A DNA stretch of 64,000 nucleotides from an uncultured Pontibacter sp. (lineage in GTDB: Bacteria > Bacteroidota > Bacteroidia > Cytophagales > Hymenobacteraceae). Shown here one piece after another: positions 25,906-33,188 of this stretch (the stretch's first letter is position 1; each line of letters begins with the position of its first letter). The position numbers and the translations under genes were made by a program. The notes below the pieces were generated by a model that saw nothing but the letters and a program-made list of their open reading frames with translations, was not told the origin of the DNA and searched no databases. The stretch spans positions 310,001 to 374,000 of the forward strand of contig NZ_CANLMZ010000001.1 in the NCBI RefSeq assembly GCF_947492645.1, read 5' to 3'.

Positions 25906-27981
25906 ATGAAGTTATTGATGAGCCTGGCGCTCCCGTTCGAAGAACCGATACTGATATTTACGTTGGTGCTTTTAGTTATACTGGTAGTACCGATATTTTT
26001 GAAAAGATTTAACATACCAGGTATAGTAGGCTTAATAGTAGCAGGTGTTATACTTGGGCCCAATGGATTTCATATTCTGGAACGGGATGCAAGTATCGTA
26101 TTATTCGGAACAGTAGGCTTATTGTACATCATGTTCCAGGCAGGTCTGGAAATAGACATGATAGATTTTAAAAGGTATAAAGTACGGAGTATAGTTTTCG
26201 GTACATTAACCTTCTTGATACCAAGTATAGTAGGTACGCTCGTTTTTTTATACCTCCACGATTATAACATCAAGCCTGCTATACTATTGGCAAGTATGTT
26301 TGCTCCGCACACCTTACTGGCTTATCCTATTATAAGCCGCCTGGGCTTAAGTAAAAACGAAGCGGTAACAATAACAATAGGAGGCACCCTGATAACAGAC
26401 ACAGCTGTACTGTTTGTGCTTGCCATCATAATAAACTCTACACAGGGCGATACAAACATAGGCTTTTGGGTATGGATGGTTATCAAAATGATCTTGTTTG
26501 TAGCTGTGGTACTTTGGCTGTTTCCTAAGATTGCACAATGGATGTTTAAGCAGCTGGAGAGCGAAAAGGGAGCGCAATATATCTTTGTACTGACAGTCAT
26601 ATTCTTTGCGGCGTTTTTATCAGAGTTGGCTGGAATGGAAGCCATTATTGGCGCGTTCTTGGCAGGGTTGGCATTAAACCCGCTTATACCGCATACATCG
26701 CCGCTTATGAACAGAGTGGACTTTGTAGGCAATAACATCTTCGTGCCCTTCTTCCTGATCAGTACAGGTATGCTTGTGGATCTGAAAGTACTATTTACAG
26801 ACACGAACGCCATGTTAATAGCTGCTACGATTGTAGTGCTGTCGCCGTTAACAAAGTATGCCGCAGCATTTATAACACAGAAGCTATTTAAATTTAGTGT
26901 ACTGCAGCGTAACCTGATGTTTGGTTTAAGTAGCGCGCATGCAGCAGCAACGCTGGCAGTAGTATTAGCCGGATACGAAATAGGCTTGATAGGCGAGAGC
27001 GCCCTGAACGGAGCCGTAGTCTTGATCCTGTCCTCAAGTATGGTAAGCTCGCTATCTACAGAGAAGGTAGGCAAGAAACTGGCAATAATGGAGAGCAGAA
27101 GGAAGCCGGACATAAGCCAGAAGCCAGACAGGATACTTGTTCCGATAGGTAACCCTGTAACTATCGAGAGGCTGATAGACCTGTCAGTCATGCTGAAGAA
27201 TCCGCAGCACAAAGAACCAATTTATCCTTTGGCTGTAGTGATAGATAACGAGCACGCAGAAGAGGAAATTTTTAAGAAGAATAAAATGCTTCAGGAGGCA
27301 ATCACACATGCCTCAGCCACCGACAACGACGTGCAACTGGTTTCTAAAATTGATGTGAACGTATCAAGTGGCATACTTAGAGCCATAAAGGAGCTCATGA
27401 TAACCGAGGTTGTACTAGGCTGGAATGCTAAAATCACAACAAAGGATCGCATTTTCGGGTCAGTACTGGATAAACTGCTGGAGAACACAGACGAGATGAT
27501 TCTGGTATGTAAGCTCATACAGCCATTAAATACCACGGGCAGAATTATGGTGATAGTACCCACAAATGCAGAGTTGGAAAGAGGGTACATGCGGTGGATC
27601 AGATCAGTTAAACTCTTATCAACTCAGTTAGGTGCACCAATTATTTTCAGGGCCCGTAGAAGAACACTTAACAAGCTGAAGAAGGCTGTAAATAGCACCA
27701 AGCCAACAGTAGAAGCTACTTACCAAGAGTATACAAGCCTGAACGAATTTGCGAACATGAAGTCAGAGCTTAAAAAAGACGATATGGTAGTGGTGATCTC
27801 AGCAAGAAAGAAAACGGTATCATACAATAGCAACATGGATTACGTGCCGCGTGTGCTATCCAGAAATTACAAGGATAACAGCTTTATCGTAGTTTATCCT
27901 GAACAATACTCAGAGTATCAAACGGTGCCAGTTAAACAAACATCGATGGCCCATGAAGAAACAGACAGCGAAGCAATTTAA
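25906..27981 (+). CDS. Kef-type cation:proton antiporter (CPA2) with C-terminal USP-like domain
   Basis: A 691-residue membrane protein. About 12 hydrophobic segments occupy residues 12-390, with the CPA2 pattern NIPGIVGLIVAGVILGPNGFHIL, MFAPHTLLAYPIISRLGLSKNEAVTITIGGTLITDTAVL (antiport Asp in TDT) and GAFLAGLALNPLIPHTSPL. The C-terminal 280 residues form a soluble region with universal-stress-protein-like repeats (RILVPIGNPVTIERLIDLSVMLKN, GRIMVIVPTNAELERGYMRWIRSVKLL). It probably exchanges Na+ or K+ for protons. The stop overlaps the next gene by 29 bases. An earlier start is excluded by the AT-rich origin-like region. Confidence 0.92.
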   Translation: MKLLMSLALPFEEPILIFTLVLLVILVVPIFLKRFNIPGIVGLIVAGVILGPNGFHILERDASIVLFGTVGLLYIMFQAGLEIDMIDFKRYKVRSIVFGTLTFLIPSIVGTLVFLYLHDYNIKPAILLASMFAPHTLLAYPIISRLGLSKNEAVTITIGGTLITDTAVLFVLAIIINSTQGDTNIGFWVWMVIKMILFVAVVLWLFPKIAQWMFKQLESEKGAQYIFVLTVIFFAAFLSELAGMEAIIGAFLAGLALNPLIPHTSPLMNRVDFVGNNIFVPFFLISTGMLVDLKVLFTDTNAMLIAATIVVLSPLTKYAAAFITQKLFKFSVLQRNLMFGLSSAHAAATLAVVLAGYEIGLIGESALNGAVVLILSSSMVSSLSTEKVGKKLAIMESRRKPDISQKPDRILVPIGNPVTIERLIDLSVMLKNPQHKEPIYPLAVVIDNEHAEEEIFKKNKMLQEAITHASATDNDVQLVSKIDVNVSSGILRAIKELMITEVVLGWNAKITTKDRIFGSVLDKLLENTDEMILVCKLIQPLNTTGRIMVIVPTNAELERGYMRWIRSVKLLSTQLGAPIIFRARRRTLNKLKKAVNSTKPTVEATYQEYTSLNEFANMKSELKKDDMVVVISARKKTVSYNSNMDYVPRVLSRNYKDNSFIVVYPEQYSEYQTVPVKQTSMAHEETDSEAI

Positions 27982-28456
27982 CTACGATCAGGATTTTGAT
28001 AAAACGGATTTCAGGAAGCACCCTGAACTTTACAGCGTAGGAAAAGGGGAGCAGGGCGTGCTGCTGGTAGAGCCCTACAAGTCGGAGATACTGCCGCACT
28101 GGCGCTTTAAAACGCCTGAAATTGCTACCGAATCGTCGGAGAAAATATATGCTCTATTTCTGGAGTATCTGCAGCAGGATGATTTTATTGGTGCAGACAT
28201 GGCACGGAAGTACCTGCAGATGGGCTATACAAGGGCAAGGCGCTACGCAAACCATAAAAGCGGCAAGAAGTACGATGGGCCTGTTCCGGATGATAAGAAG
28301 GGCCAGAGCGGCGCGCATGGTAGAGACCAACTGCCACAGGATCCTGATCCGGTTAAAGCCAAATCAGCTGAGATCTTTAAAAAGAAATGGGACCAGGCAA
28401 AGAACAATGAGACTTACCTGCAGCTGATGGAAAATTTTAAAGCTAAATACAGGTAG
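27953..28456 (+). CDS. DUF4385 family protein
   Basis: A 167-residue soluble protein. It contains FDKTDFRKHPELYSVGKGEQGVLLVEPYKSEILPHWRFKTPEIA followed by FIGADMARKYLQMGYTRARRYANHKSGKKYD, the DUF4385 pattern also found in some phage and plant proteins. Function is unknown. Its start lies inside the antiporter gene (29-base overlap), so it is translationally coupled, which may mean it is produced in step with the transporter. Confidence 0.88.
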   Translation: MKKQTAKQFNYDQDFDKTDFRKHPELYSVGKGEQGVLLVEPYKSEILPHWRFKTPEIATESSEKIYALFLEYLQQDDFIGADMARKYLQMGYTRARRYANHKSGKKYDGPVPDDKKGQSGAHGRDQLPQDPDPVKAKSAEIFKKKWDQAKNNETYLQLMENFKAKYR

Positions 28457-28506
28457 CTGGGCAACATCCGGCATAAAAACTATAACCACAGAATAAGTTA
28501 AACACG

Positions 28507-28514
28507 TATCTTTG
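28507..28514 (+). promoter_or_regulatory. TAnnTTTG promoter element before the 28538 gene
   Basis: TATCTTTG, matching the Bacteroidota -7 consensus, 23 bases before the ATG. Confidence 0.5.
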
Positions 28515-28537
28515 CTAAAAATAATTTCTATTAAAAA

Positions 28538-28996
28538 ATGATCAACAAAGACATCAGGTTAGGTAAAGGACTTGGTAAGATCAAGTTCGGCCTGACAATG
28601 GAAGAAGTAGAGGAGTTGATAGGCGAGCCGGAAGAAGTAGAGGAATCCGATGAGGAGGACGAGTTCGAGCACGAAGCCTGGAACTACTGGGAAGAGGGCT
28701 ACTCTTTATACTTTGATAAGGAAGATGATTACAAACTGAGCTGCATCGAAACAGCCAACCGCGAAGTTCAGCTTTGGGGTGAGCGAATTTTTGAGATGAG
28801 CAAAGACCAGATCATCCGTCTGTTCGCTGACAACAACATTACCAACCCAGAGGAGGAGGAAGCCGAAACTGGTGAAACCCGCTTATCTTTTGAAAAGGAA
28901 ATGATTGATTTATACTTTGACGAAGACCAACTGATTGCTGTAAACTTCGGGGTGTTTATTAACGACAACCTGGAAGTAATGTGGCCAGAAAAGTAG
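28538..28996 (+). CDS. Acidic conserved hypothetical protein
   Basis: A 152-residue, very acidic cytoplasmic protein: GLGKIKFGLTMEEVEELIGEPEEVEESDEEDEFEHEAWNYWEEGYSLYFDKEDDYKLSCIE, then a second similar block (DQIIRLFADNNI, SFEKEMIDLYFDEDQLIAVNFGVFI). The two halves each hold a Y/F-x-L/F-Y-F-D strand, hinting at a duplicated fold such as that of small BamE/SmpA-like or SMI1/SUKH-type proteins; I cannot decide. It has its own promoter and a 15-bp terminator, so it is an independent unit. Confidence 0.72.
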   Translation: MINKDIRLGKGLGKIKFGLTMEEVEELIGEPEEVEESDEEDEFEHEAWNYWEEGYSLYFDKEDDYKLSCIETANREVQLWGERIFEMSKDQIIRLFADNNITNPEEEEAETGETRLSFEKEMIDLYFDEDQLIAVNFGVFINDNLEVMWPEK

Positions 28997-29014
28997 CAAG
29001 TATAAACTATATAT

Positions 29015-29057
29015 AAACAAACAGCCCCGGCTTAAAACAAGTCGGGGCTGTTTGTTT
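29015..29057 (+). terminator. Strong terminator with 15-bp perfect stem
   Basis: Arms 29015-29029 and 29043-29057 (core ACAGCCCCG/CGGGGCTGT) are perfectly complementary with A and T tracts at the base. Confidence 0.9.
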
Positions 29058-29154
29058 ATAAACCTGCTGCTGCCATAAATGCTGTGGAAAAAGAAACAGA
29101 AAACCTGTAATTAACAGTATAGACTGCATTTCTATAGATTACACATGCATTCTT

Positions 29155-29194
29155 AAAACGACAAAGCCCGGCTTATACCGGGCTTTGTCGTTTT
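29155..29194. terminator. Bidirectional terminator with 17-bp perfect stem
   Basis: Arms 29155-29171 and 29178-29194 (core ACAAAGCCCGG/CCGGGCTTTGT), loop CTTATA, flanked by A4 and T4. It terminates the minus-strand PiT-like gene that ends at 29210. Confidence 0.9.
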
Positions 29195-29197
29195 AAG

Positions 29198-29234
29198 GCT
29201 TATAAACTTCTACTCAAAGAAGAAGTTTATAAGC
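29198..29234. repeat. 14-bp inverted repeat across the stop codon of the PiT-like gene
   Basis: GCTTATAAACTTCT (29198-29211) and AGAAGTTTATAAGC (29221-29234) pair perfectly around a 9-base loop. The hairpin covers the stop codon and last codons of the gene ending at 29210 and lies three bases from the terminator at 29155-29194. Confidence 0.7.
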
Positions 29235-30346
29235 TCTTGCTGTATTACCGGATTGATGGCTACGGCAAGTATAATGGAGATGATCAGACCAATGGAAACA
29301 GACAGAATATCTTTACCGATCAACCTGAAAGTTTTAGCAAATTTAACAGGACCATCGTGTGCACGCAGGCGCATGCCAAGCTCACGGCCTGCCAGTAAAC
29401 CTACAAATACCCAGGTAGTACTCATCGGTATGTTATTTACTTCCTTAAAGTAATAAAGTATAATCGAGTAGACTAAGTCGATGATGGTAGCACTACGAAC
29501 ATCGCGTACCTCTGATTTTTCGCTTATAATGTGCTGGATTTTTTCGCCACGCTGGTAGAACATGTAGCCCAGGCCCAGGAAAATAAAACCTGCGAAAGCT
29601 GCAAACTCCCACATACTAAGCTGGCGTGGCAGGTAAACAGCTATATTGGCCAAATCCTGAGCAAGCCAGGTATGCCACAGGAAGCCGCTGATAACCCATT
29701 GCGCTATTACCCACGCCCCATGCGCCTGCCCTTTAACGAATTTCTTAATTACCTTACTTAGTACAACATAGATGATAAAGGCAGCAACAAAGGCGGCAAC
29801 GTAGCCCATTAAGCTTTTATTTACCATGCTGATAATAGCACCGGAGCTAACTGTAAACACGCTTAGCAGCATGAAAGTAGTTGATACCGGAATACGGAAC
29901 CTGGTTAAAAGCAGTAACACGATTGGTGCGGCTAATTGCAGGTACACGAAGTTATCCGGATTTTGGTCAAAACCTTTAGAGGTAAGGCGTTGATACGTTA
30001 CATCGCCGTTAAAGGCATACCAGCTATAGAAAACAGTACCCAGGAAGATGGTACCCATGAACAGCCATTGCCAGTACCACTTTTTGTCTTCGTTGGATAC
30101 GATAAAAGTACCGATAGTCTGTATACTATCGTTAGCGATGGCAGAGTAGCCAGCAAACGCAAAACCCACCCACATGGCTATAGAAGCGTATGGGTATACC
30201 AGCCCGGCAAGTATGAGCGCAAAAGCAATGAAGTAAAGAAATTTCTTTTCCTTCTGGATAATGATATCCACAGTACTATAGCGCTTTCTGAACTTGTAAG
30301 GCTGATTAGGAACTACAGGCTTTTTCCCTTTCTTTGTCTTAGCCAT
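29210..30346 (-). CDS. PiT-like (inorganic phosphate transporter-related) membrane protein
   Basis: A 378-residue membrane protein with about 9-10 hydrophobic segments. It has GYSAIANDSIQTIGTF (about 67-82), reminiscent of the PiT signature GANDVANAIGT, then IPVSTTFML (about 152-160), and in the second half NNIPMSTTWVFVGLLAGRELG (about 304-324), like the PxSTTH of PiT proteins. This gives the inverted-repeat plan of the PiT/SLC20 family, but the sequence is divergent and the second ND is missing (AQDLANIAVYL). It may transport phosphate, sulphate or another anion. Starts with a lysine-rich cytoplasmic tail. Sole gene on its strand here; convergent to the 28538 gene. Confidence 0.7.
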   Translation of the reverse strand: MAKTKKGKKPVVPNQPYKFRKRYSTVDIIIQKEKKFLYFIAFALILAGLVYPYASIAMWVGFAFAGYSAIANDSIQTIGTFIVSNEDKKWYWQWLFMGTIFLGTVFYSWYAFNGDVTYQRLTSKGFDQNPDNFVYLQLAAPIVLLLLTRFRIPVSTTFMLLSVFTVSSGAIISMVNKSLMGYVAAFVAAFIIYVVLSKVIKKFVKGQAHGAWVIAQWVISGFLWHTWLAQDLANIAVYLPRQLSMWEFAAFAGFIFLGLGYMFYQRGEKIQHIISEKSEVRDVRSATIIDLVYSIILYYFKEVNNIPMSTTWVFVGLLAGRELGMRLRAHDGPVKFAKTFRLIGKDILSVSIGLIISIILAVAINPVIQQELINFFFE

Positions 30347-30566
30347 TTAAGATAAAAAGTTGGTTAGAATAAAAAACGGTGCAAGTTACCCTAAAATCAA
30401 AAGCCAGGGTTAAACTCTATGTTAAGAAATTGTTAACACGCCTGGTGTTAAGCCTAAGCAGCCCGTTTAAATAGAAAACAAGGCAAACAAAAGTATAAAT
30501 CGTAAAGTATAATGCCCCAACATAAAAACTGTAGCCACATACTGGCATAATAAATCTCTAAAAAGC

Positions 30567-30574
30567 TATCTTTG
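30567..30574 (+). promoter_or_regulatory. TATCTTTG promoter element 4 bases before the glyS start
   Basis: The -7 element TATCTTTG ends at 30574 and the ATG begins at 30579. Because initiation in Bacteroidota occurs a few bases after this element, the transcript would begin at or next to the start codon, giving a leaderless or nearly leaderless mRNA, unless the true start is the downstream in-frame codon or another promoter is used. Confidence 0.5.
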
Positions 30575-30578
30575 CAGC

Positions 30579-32081
30579 ATGGCAACACAAGAAAAAACAA
30601 CTGTGGAAAATGCACAGTTAAAAGATATTATCTCTCACGCGAAAGAGTACGGTTTCGTTTTCTCATCCAGCGACATCTATGATGGCCTGCAAGCTGTTTA
30701 CGATTACGGGCAGATGGGAGTAGAGTTGAAAAACAACATAAAGAACCTTTGGTGGAAATGCATGACGCAGCTTAACCAAAATGTAGTTGGTTTAGATGCC
30801 GCCATCTTTATGCACCCGTTGGTTTGGAAGGCATCCGGACACGTGGATAGCTTCAATGACCCTATGATTGATAACAAGGACTCGAAGAAGCGTTACCGTG
30901 CCGATGTGCTGATAGAAGATAAAGCCGCACAATACGAAGCAGAAGGAAAAGTAGAAGAAGCCGGGGCCTTACTTGCCGAAATGGGCAAGCTGCTGGAAAA
31001 CGAAAACCTGGACGGTGTACGTGACCTGATCATCAGCGAAGGTATAAAATGCCCAATCTCCGGAACTGCCAACTGGACTGATGTACGCCAGTTTAACCTG
31101 ATGTTTTCCACACAAGTTGGTTCTGTTGCCGAGGAGTCTCAAACTATATACCTGCGCCCCGAAACAGCTCAGGGTATCTTTGTAAACTTCCTGAACGTAC
31201 AGAAGACAGGCCGTATGAAGGTGCCTTTCGGAATTGCTCAGATTGGTAAAGCTTTTCGTAACGAGATTGTAGCGCGTCAGTTTATCTTTAGAATGCGTGA
31301 GTTCGAGCAGATGGAGCTGCAGTTCTTTGTTCGCCCTGGCACAGAGATGGAGTGGTATAACCAATGGAAAGAAGCGCGTAAGGCGTGGCATCTGGCAATC
31401 GGTATTCCTGCAGAGAACCTGCGCTACCACGACCACGACAAGCTTGCCCACTACGCCAACGCAGCTGTGGATATCGAATATAAATTTCCGTTCGGTTTTA
31501 AAGAAGTAGAAGGTATACACTCTCGTACTGACTTTGACTTAACCCAGCACCAGGAGCTGAGCCGCAAGAAAATGCAGTACTTCGACAATGACCTGAACGA
31601 AGAAGGAAAGCCATACGGTAACTACATTCCTTATGTCATCGAGACATCAGCCGGAGCAGATCGTTTGTTCCTGATGACGCTTTGCAATGCTTACACAGAG
31701 GAAGAGATAGTAGAAGGAGAAAGCACAAAGTCGCGTACATTCCTGAAGTTTCACCCGGCATTGGCTCCTGTTAAAGCAGCTATACTTCCGCTAACCAAAA
31801 AAGACGGCCTGCCAGAGAAAGCAACTGAGATCTTCGATTCGCTGAAGTATGATTTCAACATGATTTACGAAGAGCGCGATAGCATTGGCAAGCGTTATAC
31901 CCGCCAGGATCTAATCGGTACCCCATTCTGTATTGCTGTAGATCACCAGACGCTGGAAGATAACACCGTTACCGTTCGTGACCGTGATAGCCGTGAGCAG
32001 GTGCGTATGCCAATCAGCGAATTGCATAGCTACATAAACAATGCCGTAAGCTTTAAGAGCATTTTCGAAAAGCTAGGCTAA
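30579..32081 (+). CDS. glyS: Glycyl-tRNA synthetase, class II homodimeric type
   Basis: A 500-residue alpha2 GlyRS (eukaryote/archaea-like type, not the E. coli alpha2beta2 type). Motif 1-3 landmarks: EYGFVFSSSDIYDGLQAVYDYGQMGVELKNNIKNLWW at the N-terminus, YLRPETAQGIFVNF and FRNEIVARQFIFRMREFEQMELQFF (about 185-250), ETSAGADRLFLMTLCNAY (motif 3, about 350-367) and LKFHPALAPVKAAILPL at the start of the anticodon-binding domain. Length is normal. Flanked by a promoter element and a GAAA-loop terminator, so it is a single-gene unit. Confidence 0.96.
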   Translation: MATQEKTTVENAQLKDIISHAKEYGFVFSSSDIYDGLQAVYDYGQMGVELKNNIKNLWWKCMTQLNQNVVGLDAAIFMHPLVWKASGHVDSFNDPMIDNKDSKKRYRADVLIEDKAAQYEAEGKVEEAGALLAEMGKLLENENLDGVRDLIISEGIKCPISGTANWTDVRQFNLMFSTQVGSVAEESQTIYLRPETAQGIFVNFLNVQKTGRMKVPFGIAQIGKAFRNEIVARQFIFRMREFEQMELQFFVRPGTEMEWYNQWKEARKAWHLAIGIPAENLRYHDHDKLAHYANAAVDIEYKFPFGFKEVEGIHSRTDFDLTQHQELSRKKMQYFDNDLNEEGKPYGNYIPYVIETSAGADRLFLMTLCNAYTEEEIVEGESTKSRTFLKFHPALAPVKAAILPLTKKDGLPEKATEIFDSLKYDFNMIYEERDSIGKRYTRQDLIGTPFCIAVDHQTLEDNTVTVRDRDSREQVRMPISELHSYINNAVSFKSIFEKLG

Positions 32082-32103
32082 GTATAAAGTATAGAAACAG
32101 GAG

Positions 32104-32134
32104 AAGCAGCATGGGAAACCGTGCTGCTTTTTTT
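32104..32134 (+). terminator. Terminator of glyS with GAAA tetraloop
   Basis: AAGCAGCATGG (32104-32114), loop GAAA, CCGTGCTGCTT (32119-32129) with one T-G wobble, then a T run to 32134. Confidence 0.9.
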
Positions 32135-32861
32135 GTGCCTACAATAAAGTATGGTTTGATAAATAACCCAGGAATAGAAAGTGTAAGATGTGCTTAAATC
32201 AACTTAAATCATGATTTGGCCTTAGTTATATACAGGTATAATTGCTACTTATAGTAGGTGCATAAAGCTAAATTATGGCAAAATGGCACAGACCCACTTT
32301 CATATTTACCAAAACATACAAGGTAAATTTAGCTAAGCAGGTAAAGAAATTAAGTCTCTTTACTGCCATGCCTAACGAGACAGAAGTATGGTAACTACAC
32401 TTGTTCAATACCTGCCGTCCTATTATCAGCAACGCCATTCCGTGTAGAACAGGTAAAGCAATAAGGCTGTATTATGTCCGGTAGTGTATAACTTATGTAA
32501 AATATATCAAAACCTATACTTGCTCAGAATTGGGTAAGGCATCAGATATATTACATGTGAATAATTTGCGTAAACTTCCGCTTGAGAGAGATTACACATG
32601 TAACCTAGAAAGGTTATACACAGATCTCCTACGAGTTTGAACTTATACTTAGAAGTATGTTTTGGCAAGAGCAAAAGCTGTTGAAATCAGAAAGCAAAAT
32701 GGCTTTAAGAAATGCTAAAAGTATAAAAAGCTGATCTTTTTCAACACCCTAAGCATGGTTGTTTAAACGATTAACTAAAACAAAAGCAGGGTTAGCAAAT
32801 AGGTAAAGCCGCACAGAAAGGGTAGCCGTATGTATAGGTAAGACTAATACATTTTTAAAGA
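32135..32861. other. 727-bp stretch without a convincing gene
   Basis: AT-rich and free of long ORFs. It holds a 39-codon frame (32275-32394) with no recognisable features, a 9-bp inverted pair TTACATGTG (32551-32559) / CACATGTAA (32595-32603), a 7-bp pair GTAAAGA/TCTTTAC (32341-32363), and several copies of the AAGTATA word. I see no RNA family I can name. Confidence 0.4.
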
Positions 32862-33032
32862 ATGGCAGATTCATCAAAATCAAATAGCAGCAGTAATAGC
32901 TTAAAAGAGGATAACCCGTGCTGGAAAGGCTATGAGCCTGTAGGTACAAAGAAGAAGGATGGTAAGGAAGTACCGAACTGTGTCCCTAAAAACAAAGCAT
33001 CAGGTTCAGGATCATCCAAAAGCAAAAGCTAA
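32862..33032 (+). CDS. 56-aa small protein with NPCWKGYEPVGTKKKDGKEVPNCVP core
   Basis: A short gene below common ORF cut-offs: Ser/Asn-rich head (MADSSKSNSSSNSLKED), then NPCWKGYEPVG, TKKKDGKEVPNCVP and a Ser/Lys/Gly tail. The core with two cysteines 20 residues apart, PCWKGY and KKxGKEVPNCVP, is a motif I recognise from small proteins and from the ends of phage and virion-associated proteins in aquatic and Bacteroidota sequences. The function is unknown. The conserved core in an otherwise unordered protein argues that it is real. A 13-bp terminator hairpin follows 15 bases after the stop. Confidence 0.8.
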   Translation: MADSSKSNSSSNSLKEDNPCWKGYEPVGTKKKDGKEVPNCVPKNKASGSGSSKSKS

Positions 33033-33047
33033 CGTAAGAGCAAGTAT

Positions 33048-33086
33048 AAAAGGGGCAGCATCAAGAACATGGGTGCTGCTCCTTTT
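33048..33086 (+). terminator. Terminator of the 56-aa protein gene
   Basis: AAAAGGGGCAGCA (33048-33060) pairs with TGCTGCTCCTTTT (33074-33086) with one G-T wobble; the arms provide the A and T tracts. Confidence 0.85.
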
Positions 33087-33163
33087 GCTTTGTAGCCTGC
33101 TAAGAATCTGCCGTTTCCGGTAAGGTTTATACTTTCAAGCCCACATGACAAACCAAAATTGCC

Positions 33164-33171
33164 TACCTTTG
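33164..33171 (+). promoter_or_regulatory. TACCTTTG promoter element before the RND exporter gene
   Basis: Perfect TAnnTTTG, 17 bases before the ATG at 33189; predicts a very short 5' leader for the RND-ileS transcript. Confidence 0.5.
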
Positions 33172-33188
33172 CCGAATTGTAGCAGATC

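Noticed and set aside
32275..32394. A 39-codon ORF (MAKWHRPTFIFTKTYK...)
   Set aside because: No known pattern, no ribosome-binding or promoter signal, and chance frames of this length are expected.
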